Shown here one piece after another: positions 20,702 to 31,720 of a DNA stretch of 64,000 nt. This DNA comes from Massospora cicadina (Eukaryota; Entomophthoromycota; Entomophthoromycetes; Entomophthorales; Entomophthoraceae), in NCBI GenBank assembly GCA_022478985.1, contig JAKSZP010005281.1, positions 248,001 through 312,000 of the forward strand, in the 5' to 3' direction. The position numbers and the translations under genes are program-made. Within the stretch, counting starts at the first letter, position 1, and each line of letters starts with the position of its first letter. The notes beneath the pieces were generated by a model, which saw only the letters and a list, made by a program, of their open reading frames with translations, was not told the origin of the DNA and did not search any database.

Positions 20702-22119
20702 ACCTTAGGTGTGAGGGGTGGGCCCCTGGGCCCACCGGCCTCTTCAAGGTCCCCACGGGCTTTCACAGCAGCATGGGTGTTAGCAGCAACGCTATCAGGG
20801 TTTTTGTTAATTTTTGTGGAAAGAGTCGCGTTGGCTTTGGCCTTTGCTTTTTGTTTTCCCGACGTCGGACAAATTTTTTGTGGTGCGGATGAGTTAGGTG
20901 CACCGTCAAGTGGGTCAAAAAAAAATTTTTCAGTTGGGATAGGTTTCAAGTCAGTTTTGACTGGAGCTTGGGTGCAGCGATTGGGTGAGATCAAATCTCC
21001 CATCAGATCCTCAGATTGAGTGGCCCGCTCAGCATGGGCTTCCCAATCTGATTGGTTGATGGATTCCTGAGTCACTTCCGCCACGAAGGTCTCCATGTTC
21101 TCCTGGCGTTGTGAGTGTGGGATGGCGGTGGTGGCCTTGGCCGCTTCCTTGGCTGTGGCCCTATGGGCCTGCTTGGCCTTCTTCCACTCCTGTGGGGAGA
21201 TGGGCTTTACCAATAGGTAGCAGCCTTGTGCTCCCCACAGGAAAGCCTCCTTGGTGCTTGCAGTTGGTTCATAGTGCGCCTCTCCGCTGGCCATGGCTGC
21301 CGAGGGGTGCTCTTGGAATGTGACGCCCTCCTTAATGGGGCATGCATGTGCCTTATGGATGAACGCGTCACAGCGGGTGCAAATGGGGGGCGCGCTGTCC
21401 ACGGTTACCCAGAATGGGTGGGTGGTATGCCCTGCAATACTAATAAAAGTGGAGTGCAGGATCTGGGTTAGGTCCTTCACGATCTCCTCAGTTGGGGTCA
21501 GAACTGCGATGGCTTTGCTGGTGCACAGGTGTGGCATCAGCGTGAAGCGTTGCATTTCAAAAGATTGTATTTTGCCATATATGGTGAGACCATCTTTCAG
21601 GTGTTGCTCCAAAATGTCACGTTTTACCATAGTAGGCAAAAAATCAAATGTGAGGGAAATTTGGTTTAATTTTGTCCATCTGGTGCATTTGGTTTTAACG
21701 ACCCGTTGCCCTTCAGGGAGGTCGACCACTATGTGCACTGCTGCAGCCTCATCTGCTGCTATTTTGCTTTCAAAACCTAGGTCCAGCCAACCGCGCAACA
21801 TGGAGTGAGGTGCAATGTACACCGCAGTTGGGAAAATTTTGTGTACATCTTCACAAAATTTTTCCCATAAGGCCGTTTTTTGGATGTTCAGATACACACG
21901 GACTCCTAATTCCACCAACAAAAGTGGCTGGGAGTGTGGCGTGTTGATGTACTGGTTGCATTGTGCTTGCCACGCGAGTATCTCTGGGGAAATTGTGACC
22001 ACCGGTTTTTTGAGATTTTTGTCTATTCCGCCGGATTCTTCAGGGCGTTTTCAAACGTTGGAGGCCGCGGGCCTTCCGCCTGCTCCTCTTACCTTGCTTG
22101 CCCAACTGCTCCCTGACAT
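20698..22119 (-). pseudogene. ORF1 of LINE1 copy 1, open except for TGA at codon 23
   Basis: An ATG at 22119 starts MSGSSWASKVRGAGG. Codon 23 (22053-22051) is TGA, after which the same frame is open for more than 430 codons to 20698. The protein has an N-terminal region with LNQISLTFDFLPTMVKRDIL, then HPFWVTVDSAPP and a CCHC knuckle CTRCDAFIHKAHAC, then a long Lys/Ala-rich tail. ORF1 is the RNA-binding partner of ORF2. Copy 2 has TGA at exactly the same codon. The ORF1 stop (TGA at 20700-20698) lies inside the ATGATG that starts ORF2, so the two are translationally coupled by overlap. Confidence 0.85.
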
Positions 22120-22232
22120 GGGCGCAGACTAATCTCCTCTGTGAGATTATCAAACTAGATTTAGTCTTGAATTGAATAGGTTGCAAAAGTGTATGCAACG
22201 AGAAAGAAAAGTTCCCCTTATGCCCATTTTTA

Positions 22233-22785
22233 TACCAAAGATTCTCCTTCTTCCACACAAAATAATTATCCATTAAGTGGAAGCACAGTCACCAAAAACC
22301 CACAGAAAGGGATGAAGAAACATTTGGTATAAAGCCCTTGTCTCAGGGTATGGCAATTACACCTAAGCAAGAAAAAAAGCCCACACAAGGTCCAATTTTG
22401 ACTAATTTTTCTGTGCGCCATTCTAATGAGAGAAGAGATAACGCTTTAACTAATTATAATTCAAGTTACAATGAGGTTGTACAAACTAAATTTGTACCTG
22501 TAATTGGGTAGAATCAGCTAGAGTCCCATGAGTTTATAATCATAAGGTAAACCTCAGTCCCAACCATATAAATTAGATGCCAAATCCAAAATAAAACAGT
22601 CTGAGTCAAAGTTCATTAACCAAAATTCCCTAGGCATTATTGCCCAATATTTCAGAATTATTTCCTATTTTTCACAACCTGGGGATCCAATTTTTCATCT
22701 ATACAAGGACACGGCCAATCTTGACTGGAATTTGACCTGATAAGAAGATCTAGATCAGCTTTAATAGGCACCAGTGGATGCCCCC
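22233..22785 (+). other. Element H internal region, no recognisable domain
   Basis: Continuation of H after the LINE1 insertion. By position it should include Gag to RT, but only short frames are open and no Gag or RT motif is readable. The next recognisable block is RNase H, so a deletion is likely. Confidence 0.4.
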
Positions 22786-23150
22786 ATTCCATAATATCCA
22801 GACTTTGACCATGAAATTATTATCCAAACCAATGCACTACTCACAGCATTTGGGCTGCATTACCTCATATATAGAAGAGTATGGCGAATAACACGCTGTT
22901 GTCTTCACTGACCAGACCTTGAGCGTTTATAAAGAAATTATATGGTGACAGAGTGGGATTGCTTAGAGTTCACATATTCTTGCAAGCAATTTTAGGTCTA
23001 TCTTAACAGCACTCACTTCAATGTTGTTACCTATCATGCGCCTCTAATATAGCTGAACAACTTGAGGGAGCCAGAGGGCATATTAGCCCTCTGGGCGTTG
23101 AAGCTTAAGAGTACAGTTACACAATTGATCGTTATCCTGAGGTAAAGCAT
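22786..23150 (+). pseudogene. RNase H remnant of element H
   Basis: Residues readable across frames: IIIQTNALLTAFG, NYMVTEWDCLEF, VYLNSTHFNVVTYHAPL, EPEGILALWALKLKS. They follow the gypsy RNase H pattern; the VTDH box reads VTYH, so a catalytic Asp is lost. Several stops interrupt it. Confidence 0.65.
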
Positions 23151-23229
23151 TAAAACGCCAATTGCCTATATCAACTTCCATAATCACTGCACATAGTACA
23201 GCCACTGATGAGTTTAAGATGATCAGTGA

Positions 23230-23609
23230 AGAGTACCAAGTTGAGCTGAATATGTCCAAAAATATTATTGGACTCACTGAACATTCAATTATTGAAAAAT
23301 GGGACATTTTACAAGATTTTTGTGGGCAAAAATAACCATTCTGAAAATGCACATTTTATCATCTTGTTTGGCCTGATTTGCCTGGCATACCATACTTATT
23401 GACATTGTCATGCCCTTTACCACAAGCATGTCAAAGGCAAAGTACATTATTGGGGATATCAATTACTTGACTAAATGGATCAAAGCTAAGGCTATTTGGA
23501 GAGCAGAAGCGCATACAACCAAATCACTTGTAGCATACAGTACCATACCTCTAAGACTTGGATCTGTCATAGTAACAGCAACCGCCATATTATTGCGGAA
23601 TATGAAATG
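23230..23609 (+). pseudogene. Integrase fragment of element H
   Basis: The open 66 codons at 23410-23607 read MPFTTSMSKAKYIIGDINYL and TKWIKAKAIWRAEAHTTKSL, which is the first part of a gypsy integrase core (the GNKYIIVAIDYLTKW pattern, with the Asp at DINYL kept). The core stops before the second Asp and is followed directly by protease-like sequence, so integrase is truncated. Confidence 0.65.
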
Positions 23610-24264
23610 ATGATGGCCTAATAGGGATAGATTTCTTTAGAATTGGAGTTGTTACAAATCATAAGTATGGTACTGTTTTCATCTAGACTATCCCACTTCA
23701 ATATAAAAAGGATGGAGTAGTCCAAATTGAGTATGGCAAGGCAATATTGAAGATAAGCCTTTACCCACACAGATTATTGAGTCAAAGGGCATTACTCTTC
23801 AGTCAAGGCAGCACATTATTATATCATTGGGAGATCAAGTAATCTTCCCAACTGGACTGACAGTTAAAATTCTTGAATGTCTTTATGGTGAAGTATACCA
23901 ACCAGATCCAAATCGCAATTTGAATCAAATATAGCATTTGGTATCATTATTCATGGCCATTGAGGAAATCCATATTTTATGTGCAAATCTACAAAATCAT
24001 CTCATTACCACCAAATACATTAGATATCGCCTTTCTGCATCTGTTCACTATCATGGAAAGAAGCTCGTTTCACAAGTTTGGAACCTTTTGCAAAATAAGG
24101 CTTCTCAACAAGGACCTAATCAGCATTAACAACGTAGTCATAATAGACAATTTAGGTAACTTGACCAACACTGAGAAGATATCACAATTCTACTACACAA
24201 TCAAGGATGTTAGGACTGATCATATATACAACTGTGTAAACTTAAAGACTTTTAATAATGTTCC
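23610..24264 (+). pseudogene. Out-of-order protease end and dUTPase-type linker
   Basis: GLIGIDFFRIGVVTNHKYG at about 23617-23675 looks like the C-terminal motif of a gypsy protease. It is followed by ESKGITLQSRQHIIISLGDQ and VIFPTGLTVKILECLYGEV at about 23775-23900, a dUTPase-type linker. Normal gypsy order puts these before RT and integrase, so here they are fused after an integrase fragment. Recombination between copies or deletion of tandem elements would explain it. The tag insertion at 24281 lies just downstream. Confidence 0.5.
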
Positions 24265-24280
24265 AGAAGTTGGTCAATTA

Positions 24281-24327
24281 TTTTTTAGTACTAGATGGTC
24301 CCAACCTGAGGGGGATTCATCGATGTA
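24281..24327 (-). mobile_element. Micro-retroposon tag, copy 1 (47 bp)
   Basis: Flanked by the 16-bp direct repeat AGAAGTTGGTCAATTA (24265-24280 and 24328-24343). Read on the minus strand it begins TACATCGATGAATCCCCCTC, continues through GGTTGGGACC and ends ATCTAGTACTAAAAAA. The A-tract sits against the duplication, as for LINE-mobilised RNAs. One of the two longest copies. It interrupts old gypsy coding sequence. Confidence 0.85.
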
Positions 24328-24487
24328 AGAAGTTGGTCAATTATGATAGAAAAAACATATAAAATATTGATATCATTTCAAGATATAATATATAGTAAAA
24401 AAGCAAAATATAAAAGAAAAAAGAAAATTATAAAAACTAAAACAATAAAAACATATATCACACCTGATTAATAGCTATTGTTCACTC

Positions 24488-24503
24488 TCAGGAGGGGAGG
24501 GGA
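24488..24503 (+). promoter_or_regulatory. Polypurine tract before LTR D2
   Basis: TCAGGAGGGGAGGGGA just upstream of LTR D2. An A-rich stretch precedes it, as before the element C tract at 31721. It marks the 3' end of element H. Confidence 0.6.
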
Positions 24504-26026
24504 TATGGCACCCAATCCATCAGCGATTTAGGCCAACCTTAATACTATGTAGTGCAGCCTTATATTTGTTGGCAAAGCAGGATGAAGTCCAAAGCTGTTT
24601 GTTGACACTCAATGCAAGATAATAGCGAATCTCAGGGCTTACGTTCAAGTCAAGTGAGGGGAAATATCAAATTCTGGTAGTTAACTTGAGAACAACCCCT
24701 TCAAACTATCAAATATGGGCTTATTACCCTGAAAATATACCCTTTAAACCTTTAACTCAGACGGTTTACCCTTTTAATTACTTGGGGTAATTACCTATAC
24801 TTCAATTAGGTTAATTACCCTTACATAACTCAGCCCATATTACCCTTACAACAAACAGCAATTGGTCCCAATTTTCTGTGCAAAGTATCAACTTTTTTCG
24901 AGAATTTCTTTGGGATAAAATCCTAAATCAGCTAAAAATCTCATGGACCAATAACTACAATAAGATTTCCAATTATTGCAGTCAGTTTTCTGCTCTGTCA
25001 AATTTTGTACATCATTGCTTGTGGTCACCATGATAGCACTTGCTCATGGACAGCCCAAATAGAAGTCCTAGTGCTATTAAAATCCTGCATCAGCTCAATT
25101 AGAAGGATGTCACTATGCTTAAAGTAAAAGCGAATTTTATCTAATCATCATGTTTTGTCAGCTGTATATAAAATTTGATAGCACTTGCAAATGGAGAGCC
25201 CAAAGGGGAGTACATAGTGCTATCAAGAGGCTACCAATTTTCCAATTAGGGATACATCATTAAGCTTTATCAATGCAAATTTCTTCCAATAAATTTTATT
25301 TCGTCAGCTGTATGAAAAAATAGATAGCACTTGCACATGGACAGCTTAAATGGGAGTACCTATTGCTATCACTAGGCTACTGAAATCCCAGTCGGGGTTT
25401 TAAAACTTATCAATTCTATTTTTTCTAATAATTTTATTTCATCAGCTTTATGATGAAATGATAGCACTTGCACATGGACAGCCCAAATAGGAGTACCTAA
25501 TGCTATCAAGAGGCTACCAATGTCCTTTATATGAATATGTCATTAAGCCAAATTAATGATAATTTCTTCTAGTAATATTATTTTGTCACCTGTATGACGA
25601 AACTCAAATTTGCTGACCTTAGGAAAAATTATCACTTTAAAGTTGCAATTTTTTTACCTAAAACCATTGCAATTTTAAGAGTAATTTGCCACCAATAGTC
25701 CTAGTAAAAGGCCATGGTCATATCAGTTTAAGGGCCAAACTGATTTGGAAAATTATATTTGCATAATTTTTATGCTTAAAGTGTGGTCAAGAGATGCCTG
25801 GAGATATAAATATCCCTAATTATCAACTTGATCAGTATTTCGTGGATCATTCCAAGTTTAGCGTTGGACCACTAATCAATTGGGTTTATTTATTAAACTA
25901 TGGATAATAGTCCCTATACTATTATCTCCCATCTATCTATTACTATCAAGAAATGAGAATTGTTCATATAACAAAACCTGTGCTGTTAACTTCTGGAAGC
26001 GACAATCAAGAAAAACAGATAAAACA
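24504..26026 (+). repeat. LTR D2: 3' LTR of element H and 5' LTR of element C
   Basis: Left edge set by the polypurine tract, right edge by CA at 26026 and the primer site. From about 24676 it matches D1. A TATAAATA box lies near 25805. After it the sequence switches to an R-U5 that matches 36273-36478 (GTGGATCATTCCAAGTTTAG and GTTAACTTCTGGAA), not D1. It contains four 145-bp tandem units. One LTR serving two neighbouring internal regions suggests a tandem array formed by recombination. Confidence 0.7.
25031..25605 (+). repeat. Four tandem units of about 145 bp in LTR D2
   Basis: Units start TGATAGCACTTGC near 25031, 25176, 25322 and 25459 and share AGCCCAAATAGGAGTACC, GCTATCAAGAGGCTACC, and a TTTATTTTGTCAGCTGTATG end. 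LTR D1 has only two, starting near 14682 and 16024. They lie upstream of the TATA box and could be enhancer-like repeats. Confidence 0.8.
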
Positions 26027-26028
26027 AT

Positions 26029-26045
26029 TGGTGCTCACTACAGGG
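26029..26045 (+). promoter_or_regulatory. Primer binding site of element C
   Basis: TGGTGCTCACTACAGGG two bases after the LTR end. The first seven bases equal those of the element A site at 567. Confidence 0.6.
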
Positions 26046-26059
26046 TGTAGTTGGGTAAG

Positions 26060-27345
26060 ATAAGCCTATCCACAATGTCATATAAGGACGAATTAAGAAA
26101 GGTATGGACGGAATTAGCAATCATCAATAAGAACGCCTGGAATTCAGCTGATTGTAGAGAATTTGCTGCTCTAGAGGAGAGAGTTACTAAGATTGAGAAA
26201 GGAGTAAAATAAGCATCAGTATTTATCAATGAGCTACTTGGAACAATAACGTCCCCAAAAAAAGAATGAAGGAGAGTTGATCAGAGAAGTTTTACCTGAA
26301 AACGGAATGCAAATCAGATTAATCCAATTGTGCTCACTCAGTATGGACATGAAACGTCTAGTGAAACAAGTTGATGAACTGAAGAATCAGAAATGCAGAT
26401 GTGAACCCTATCCGGTGAATGACGCTAAAAAATACTCCAAGAACTCCAGTTGTGAAGTCAGCAACTCCTAAAAATATGCTGACTGCATTTATACCATTTT
26501 GGAGATGTTCCCCGAGATTACTCCTCTAGTTAGTTGGGTATCTGATCCATAAGTGGCAGCTAAAAAAATTTGAAGGAATTCAAAGCCACGCCAAAACTAC
26601 CCACTTTTCATTGAGATAACGCTCCTGCGTTCTTCTTCCTGTTTGACATGGCTATGTTTGAGTGTGACAATAGACAAAAAGCTGTGAAAGTCATGAACTG
26701 CTTGGATACTGGCTATCAAAAGTTGTTGTTACCTCATCTTGAGGGAGACAGCTGGTCCCATTCTGAGGACAAGGTTGCAATTATGAAAATGTTTGGAAGT
26801 TCATTGCATATGTAAAAATGCAAGCAAAAATTCATGGGGATCCAATTCCTGAAAGACGAAACCTTAGCAAATTTTGCTGACTGATTCTACCAAGAATCCT
26901 AGATTCTGGTCAGAGCAAAAGTCTTGACCAATTTTGATGTGCAGATTACATTACAAGAAGCTCTTCAGCCTTATTGCAATTTGTATTAAATGATGTCTTA
27001 TGCACTAGTAACCAAAATAACCACCTTTCAAATGGTGGATCAGCTGAAGATGTTAAGCGCCACGTTTGAGGCCCCTATTATAAGCCTTAAGCAAAGACAG
27101 TCAGAAATTCAAATACCATTTAAAATTTGCTGAACCCATTAAGGAATCGCCCAATTGAGCAGTGCCAGGAAAAGAAACAAGTGGTTCAAAAAACAAGACA
27201 AGATTAGCATGCGCTTTCACCAATGTGAGGGGAAGGGCCACTTCACTACTCAGTGCTTCATCAAGAAGCCTAAGGAGAAAATTATTGTGGTGCAGGCTAA
27301 AGAAGCCAAACCCGCACAAGAGTCAGTAAAAGGACCCACATCCTA
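26060..27345 (+). pseudogene. gag: Gag of element C
   Basis: A Lys-rich N-terminal part with coiled-coil character (MDMKRLVKQVDELKNQKCRC near 26342) leads to a capsid region near 26560-26900. Residues there include KVMNCLDTGYQKLLLPHLEG, with frameshifts. The knuckle near 27206-27250 reads RFHQCEGKGHFTTQC, where Arg replaces the first Cys of CX2CX4HX4C. A Lys-rich tail follows. Broken by several stops. Confidence 0.65.
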
Positions 27346-27454
27346 GACGTGAGACAGTCTAGATATGCAATTAAACCCATTTCTCCCAATATCATGAACA
27401 ATGACATTGACTTCAGCAATCTGTTTGTCAACAATGAAATGTAGGGACAACTTT

Positions 27455-27500
27455 TTTTTAGTACTAGATGGTCCCAACCCGAGGGGGATTCATCGATGTA
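27455..27500 (-). mobile_element. Micro-retroposon tag, copy 2 (46 bp)
   Basis: Flanked by TGTAGGGACAACTTT (27440-27454 and 27501-27515). Same sequence and same 5' end as copy 1, with one transition (CCCGAG against CCTGAG) and one fewer A in the tail. It is between Gag and protease of element C. Confidence 0.87.
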
Positions 27501-27779
27501 TGTAGGGACAACTTTATCAAGTGGCCAACCTAGATTTCAGTGCTGTAATAAGAGCCATAGTGAAGGGGATTGATCCTTAAATATTTAAGGAGGTCGCTCG
27601 CCCATATGAATGTTAAATAGTGGATAAGATCTGATCTGCTGAAAATCTGAATGGACTGGTCAAGGTCAAATTAGATGAAGCAAACCTGTTAATTCCCTTA
27701 AGCGCGATTAAGAAATCTTTTCCTGATTTGTCATCTCAGATAATTTACATTCTCAATTCAGCAAATAACGCCGCTATAC

Positions 27780-28120
27780 AATAATTAAACACTATTTTAC
27801 AATACTCTAACTGTACATATACTGATATACTGGTCAATCAAGTATGGGTGTGAGTATTTATTGAAAGCAGGGCGCAGAACATTATTATCTTGACCAAGTT
27901 AGTGAAAAATATGGAAATCTCGCCAGATTTGGAACAAGAAAGAATATGGGATTTCTTGGCCTGATACTACCATCTCCTGTAGAGCGTATAGCACATTGCC
28001 TCTCAGATTTGGATCCTTGGTGGTATCTGGCCCATCTATAGTTTTGGCCAACCAAAGCTACAACATTCTAATCAGAACTGAGTTTTTAATGAATGTATGG
28101 AGTTAAACGCAATTTTGAGG
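27780..28120 (+). pseudogene. Aspartic protease of element C
   Basis: The region of the active site reads FIESRAQNIIILTKLVK near 27857-27910, where a D-S-G-A-x-N box is expected, so Asp became Glu and Gly became Arg. The C-terminal motif NILIRTEFLMN near 28065-28095 replaces ILIGT-FL. Position between Gag and RT supports the call. The enzyme is dead. Confidence 0.55.
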
Positions 28121-28814
28121 ACATTATATTGACTATATTGGGTCAAACGCTGCCTCTGGTCTATCAGAGAGATGAGGAAACTCAGCTTACCAGGAAATTT
28201 TTTTTATTAATCTTCTAAAATGATGGCATTGTTTTAATCTGCTACTAATTGGTTGGACGAAATCAGAGAGAAATGCCAACGGAAAACTTGCAAAATAGGG
28301 AATTTTGTTATGAACCAAAGAGTTAAAATACCATAACGCTGGGATTGCAAGTATGGTAGATATAAGATTGACTTTGTAAATACCTTAGTAATTGTATGGA
28401 GAGGTTGGCAACCCAAGGAAGAAGTCCAGAGTAGATTCATCGTTGGCGCCTGGAATAGTGATGCTAGGCCGTTGAGAAATCCAAGATCTCCTAGTGAATC
28501 GAAGCAGAAAATTGATGAAGATTGAGTAAAAGTAGATTGTCATGTTTCTATCTTTTCCTGTAGGCGGTATTGAGAAAATTCCGTGATTTTGGGACCCTAT
28601 CCGATATGGGATTGCCAGCACGGGTTGCTGAGAATATCAATTTGTTGGTCAACTAAGAGCAACTCTATGGTCTGATGGAAAGACAGTAGGAGGAAGTGCT
28701 CAAACTATTTGATATTATTGGAGAATCTTCAATCAGGATGATCATGACTTGGGATTTACAAAGAACGTAATCCATAAAGTTGACACTGGGAAAATTTACT
28801 GATATTGATGATAC

Positions 28815-29640
28815 TGATTTGATGGTCAAAGGCAGCTAAAGCAGTAGCTGAAGAGGAAATCAGCAAACTAGTGGAGCATAGGCTCCTAGATCCGTCATCA
28901 AGCCCCTTGGCGAGCCCTATCTTGATAGTCAAGAAGAAGGACGGCTCTAATCAGGTGGTGATCAACAATCAGAGATTGAGTAAGATTTTGAAGAAGGATT
29001 TGTATCCACTAGCATGAGTCAATGATGCACTAGGCAGCCTGGGATATTATAGTATTTCTCTGTGATGGATCTAATCTCAGGATTTAGTCAAATAAATTTG
29101 CCAATTGAATACCAAGAGAAGTTTGCAAATATAACTGCGCAGGTGCTGTACCAAGTGAACTGAATGCCCCAAGGAATTTGTAATGCGCCTGCGACATTTC
29201 AAAGAGCATGGATGGCATATTTAATGACCTGAAGTTACATTCTTCTTGGTGTACTTTGATGAGATAAATGTTTTCAGTAGAAATTTCACTGACCATTTAT
29301 TTCATTTTTAAGAAGTTATCAAGAGACTATCCACGGGGGTTGGGACCATCTAGTACTAAAAAAAGACTATCCACGGCCAATCTGAAGACCAAGCCAAGGA
29401 AGTGCCATTTCTTTAAAAAAGAGTTGAAATATCAGAGGTTTGTCATTAACTCCATCAATCTGCAGCCGCAAATACATAAGATCAAAGCCATAGAGCGGAA
29501 TGTTTTTCTGAGGAGTTTCCAAGTTATTCAAGTGTTCCTAGGAATAATAAGATATTATTGAAGATTCATATGAGAGTTCACAAAAATTTTCAAGCCCCTT
29601 TTCCATTTGCTGAAGGATCTAATGAAAGGATTTTTATGAA
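28815..29640 (+). pseudogene. pol: Reverse transcriptase of element C
   Basis: Blocks: EEEISKLVEHRLLDPSSSPL and ASPILIVKKKDGSNQVVINN (28850-28970), KDLYPLA, FSVMDLISGFSQINLPIEYQ (near 29060), MPQGICNAPATFQRA, and VYFDEINVFSRNFTDH at 29249-29296. The catalytic VYLDD box therefore reads VYFDE. The thumb reads LKTKPRKCHFFKKELKYQRF. Tag copy 3 (29337-29363) splits the thumb. Upstream to 28120 only linker-like sequence is visible. Confidence 0.8.
29337..29363 (+). mobile_element. Micro-retroposon tag, copy 3 (27 bp, 5'-truncated)
   Basis: Flanked by AGACTATCCACGG (29324-29336 and 29364-29376). The insert reads GGGTTGGGACC, then ATCTAGTACTAAAAAA on the plus strand, so it lacks the first 20 bases of copies 1 and 2 but has the same 3' end. 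Removing it restores the RT thumb. Confidence 0.87.
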
Positions 29641-29699
29641 ACAAAGTGACATAAGATTTAATTAGAGTTACGCCAGTACCTTATAGTTTATTAAGCTTT

Positions 29700-30110
29700 A
29701 AAAAATCCGAGACTCAATTAAGAGTTTATTGTACAAACTGATGCTTTATTGACAGCAATTGGCGCTGTCTTGAGCCAAATGAATGAACTTGTGGAGGAGC
29801 ATCTGGTAGCTTATGTGAGCCAGACGTTATCAGCAGCTAAACGGAACTACACCATTACTGAGCATGAATGCCTCATGGTGATTTATGCCTATAAGAAGTT
29901 TTAGTGTTTATCCATGGCATGCACTTTATAGTGGTGGCGGACCACTCCACCTTGAGTTGGCAGCATAATCTGTAGAACTGGAAGGACGGTTGATCAGATG
30001 GGCACTGAAATTTCAAGCAAATGAATTTTGAAATCATTCAGTGAACAGGATCTGCTCATCAAAATGCGGACATTTTATCAAGGTTACTAATGGTCCAAGT
30101 GGTACACCAT
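29700..30110 (+). pseudogene. RNase H of element C
   Basis: Readable residues: FIVQTDALLTAIGAVLSQMN, LVAYVSQTLSAAKRNY, TITEHECLMVIYAYKKF, FIVVADHSTLSWQHNL, GSAHQNADILSRL. Catalytic Asp in QTDA and ADHS are kept. Frameshifts occur after KKF and near 29975. Confidence 0.75.
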
Positions 30111-30239
30111 TATGCTGATGAACTATTCCAGAAGATGGTTTATGGAGAAATTGGGAACAAGCCCAGAGAAATACAAGGTGCACTTTGAAAAGCGTTGGAA
30201 AACACAAGACCAAGGATGGAAATTTATTTAAGATGACTG

Positions 30240-31340
30240 ACAGAAAACAACTGCTATTTTATAAAAAGTCAGAACGAGTGGAGATGAGATAGTTTAGACA
30301 ACACATAAGTTTGTTGAACATGGAGGCCTGAGGAAGACAACCAACCACATTAGCCATTATTATTACTGGGAGTCTATCAACTATGATGTGGACAATTATC
30401 TGTCCTGCTGCGTGGAATGCTAGTTGCATAAACCACACAAAAACACGACCAGATACTGACCGGTCCGCCCAGGATTTTCCTGATATAGAGTGTTCATTGA
30501 CATGATGGTACTACTGAATATGAGCACTGGGGGAGTCAAATATATCATAGTTTCAATTGGTCATCTGATAAGATGAGTCGAGACAAAATCTAATAAAATT
30601 GGTTGCTACAAGTACTATACAATTCATCCTGGATAAAGTTGTTTAATGCCATAGATACCCACAAGTCTTTTATAGTGACATCAGAACGAATTTCACATCC
30701 CATTTGATCCTGAGGTTGAATGAATTTAATGGAGGTTTGAGAACTAATTCTGTTCCCTACCAGCTAGAAACTAACATACTGGTAGAATGAGTAAATGGAA
30801 TACTGTCCTCAACACTAAGGAGGCTGGTCACTGAGAAAACTTTCTTGTGGGGAACCTACCTCATTTTGGTGACATTTGCATACAACGTTAGTCACCATAC
30901 AGCTATGAGGAAAACGCCATTTAAATTGTTATACAAAAGAAAGGCCATTTTATTGCTAATTCTATATTAAGCAGCTTAACTGACATTGGGGATGAGTGCA
31001 GAGCAGTACCTACTCTGACTAACAAAAATCCTGATCAAAATGTAATCACAAGCATTCAATACAACCTTGAAGAAAAAGATCAAGGCCAAGATGACGGACA
31101 ATAAGAATTGACTAGCATTATGCAAATACCATGTAAGCGATAGGGTAACCTATTGCAATATGCATGGCTTTGGAGGAAGAAACAAATTAGATGCGCTATG
31201 GTCAGGTCCATTTGAGAATATCTCCAAGATGGTGTTGGATGCATATTCCATAAAAAACCTTTCAGTTGGAAGAATGGTGAACTGGGACCATGCGAAGTAC
31301 TTAGAGCAGTGGATCCAAAAAAATATTGATAGTGTCTAAA
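30240..31340 (+). pseudogene. Integrase of element C
   Basis: An HHCC-like part (YYWESINYDVDNYLSCCVEC near 30360-30420) and the core start VFIDMMVLLNMSTGGVKYII near 30490 are visible. Later come FIVTSERISHP in place of the second-Asp box, VNGILSSTLRRLVTEKTF near 30795 and AYNVSHHTAMRKTPFKLLY near 30880. The C-terminal part reads DRVTYCNMHGFGGRNKLDAL and WSGPFENISKMV. The second Asp box is degenerate and many stops are present. Confidence 0.7.
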
Positions 31341-31498
31341 AGGACCACTGAACCATTAATATGGTTATTTCCTGAAAATTTTTGGTTAAGTCCTAAAAAA
31401 GGATTGTTGAACCAAAATAAATGGTTAAGTCTTGAAAAATAAGCCCTTTGATCCATGAAAAGTGGTAGGTCAGATTATATCAAGAAACCAGTTTGAGG

Positions 31499-31517
31499 AC
31501 CATCTAGTACTAAAAAA
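31499..31517 (+). mobile_element. Micro-retroposon tag, copy 4 (19 bp, strongly 5'-truncated)
   Basis: Flanked by AAGAAACCAGTTTGAGG (31482-31498 and 31518-31534); because of the A-tract the exact split could move by a base or two. The insert reads ACCATCTAGTACTAAAAAA. It lies in noncoding sequence between integrase and the polypurine tract of element C. Confidence 0.83.
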
Positions 31518-31720
31518 AAGAAACCAGTTTGAGGGGAATAATAAAAGAAAAGATGGACTGCTGAACTGTGTATAGCTCATGTTATATAAAAAGAGTAAGA
31601 AAAATAATGTAAAAATTGATAAAATGTGGAAAAAAGCAAAAAAAACACTTAAATAGTATATTTTATAAATTTTTATCCGTTTTCCTCAACTTGGGGGATG
31701 ATTCCACCTATGTTGCCTCT

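Larger units (their letters stand above)
16935..22214 (-). mobile_element. LINE1 copy 1: full-length L1-like retrotransposon
   Basis: 5280 bp between an 18-bp target duplication, CCCTTGTGCCCATTTTTA at 16917-16934 and the same with one mismatch at 22215-22232. It holds ORF1 (knuckle protein) and ORF2 (APE endonuclease, RT, C-terminal CCHC), an L1-clade layout. The 3' tail on the minus strand is AATAAATTTAAATTAAAAA, low-complexity rather than pure A. Copy 2 (37954-43227) is 5274 bp and aligns throughout. It inserted into the internal region of element H. Confidence 0.93.

Noticed and set aside
18171..21808. Several plus-strand ORFs of 80-171 codons across LINE1 copy 1 (and similar ones in copy 2)
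   Set aside because: All lie opposite ORF1 and ORF2 blocks with clear domains on the minus strand.
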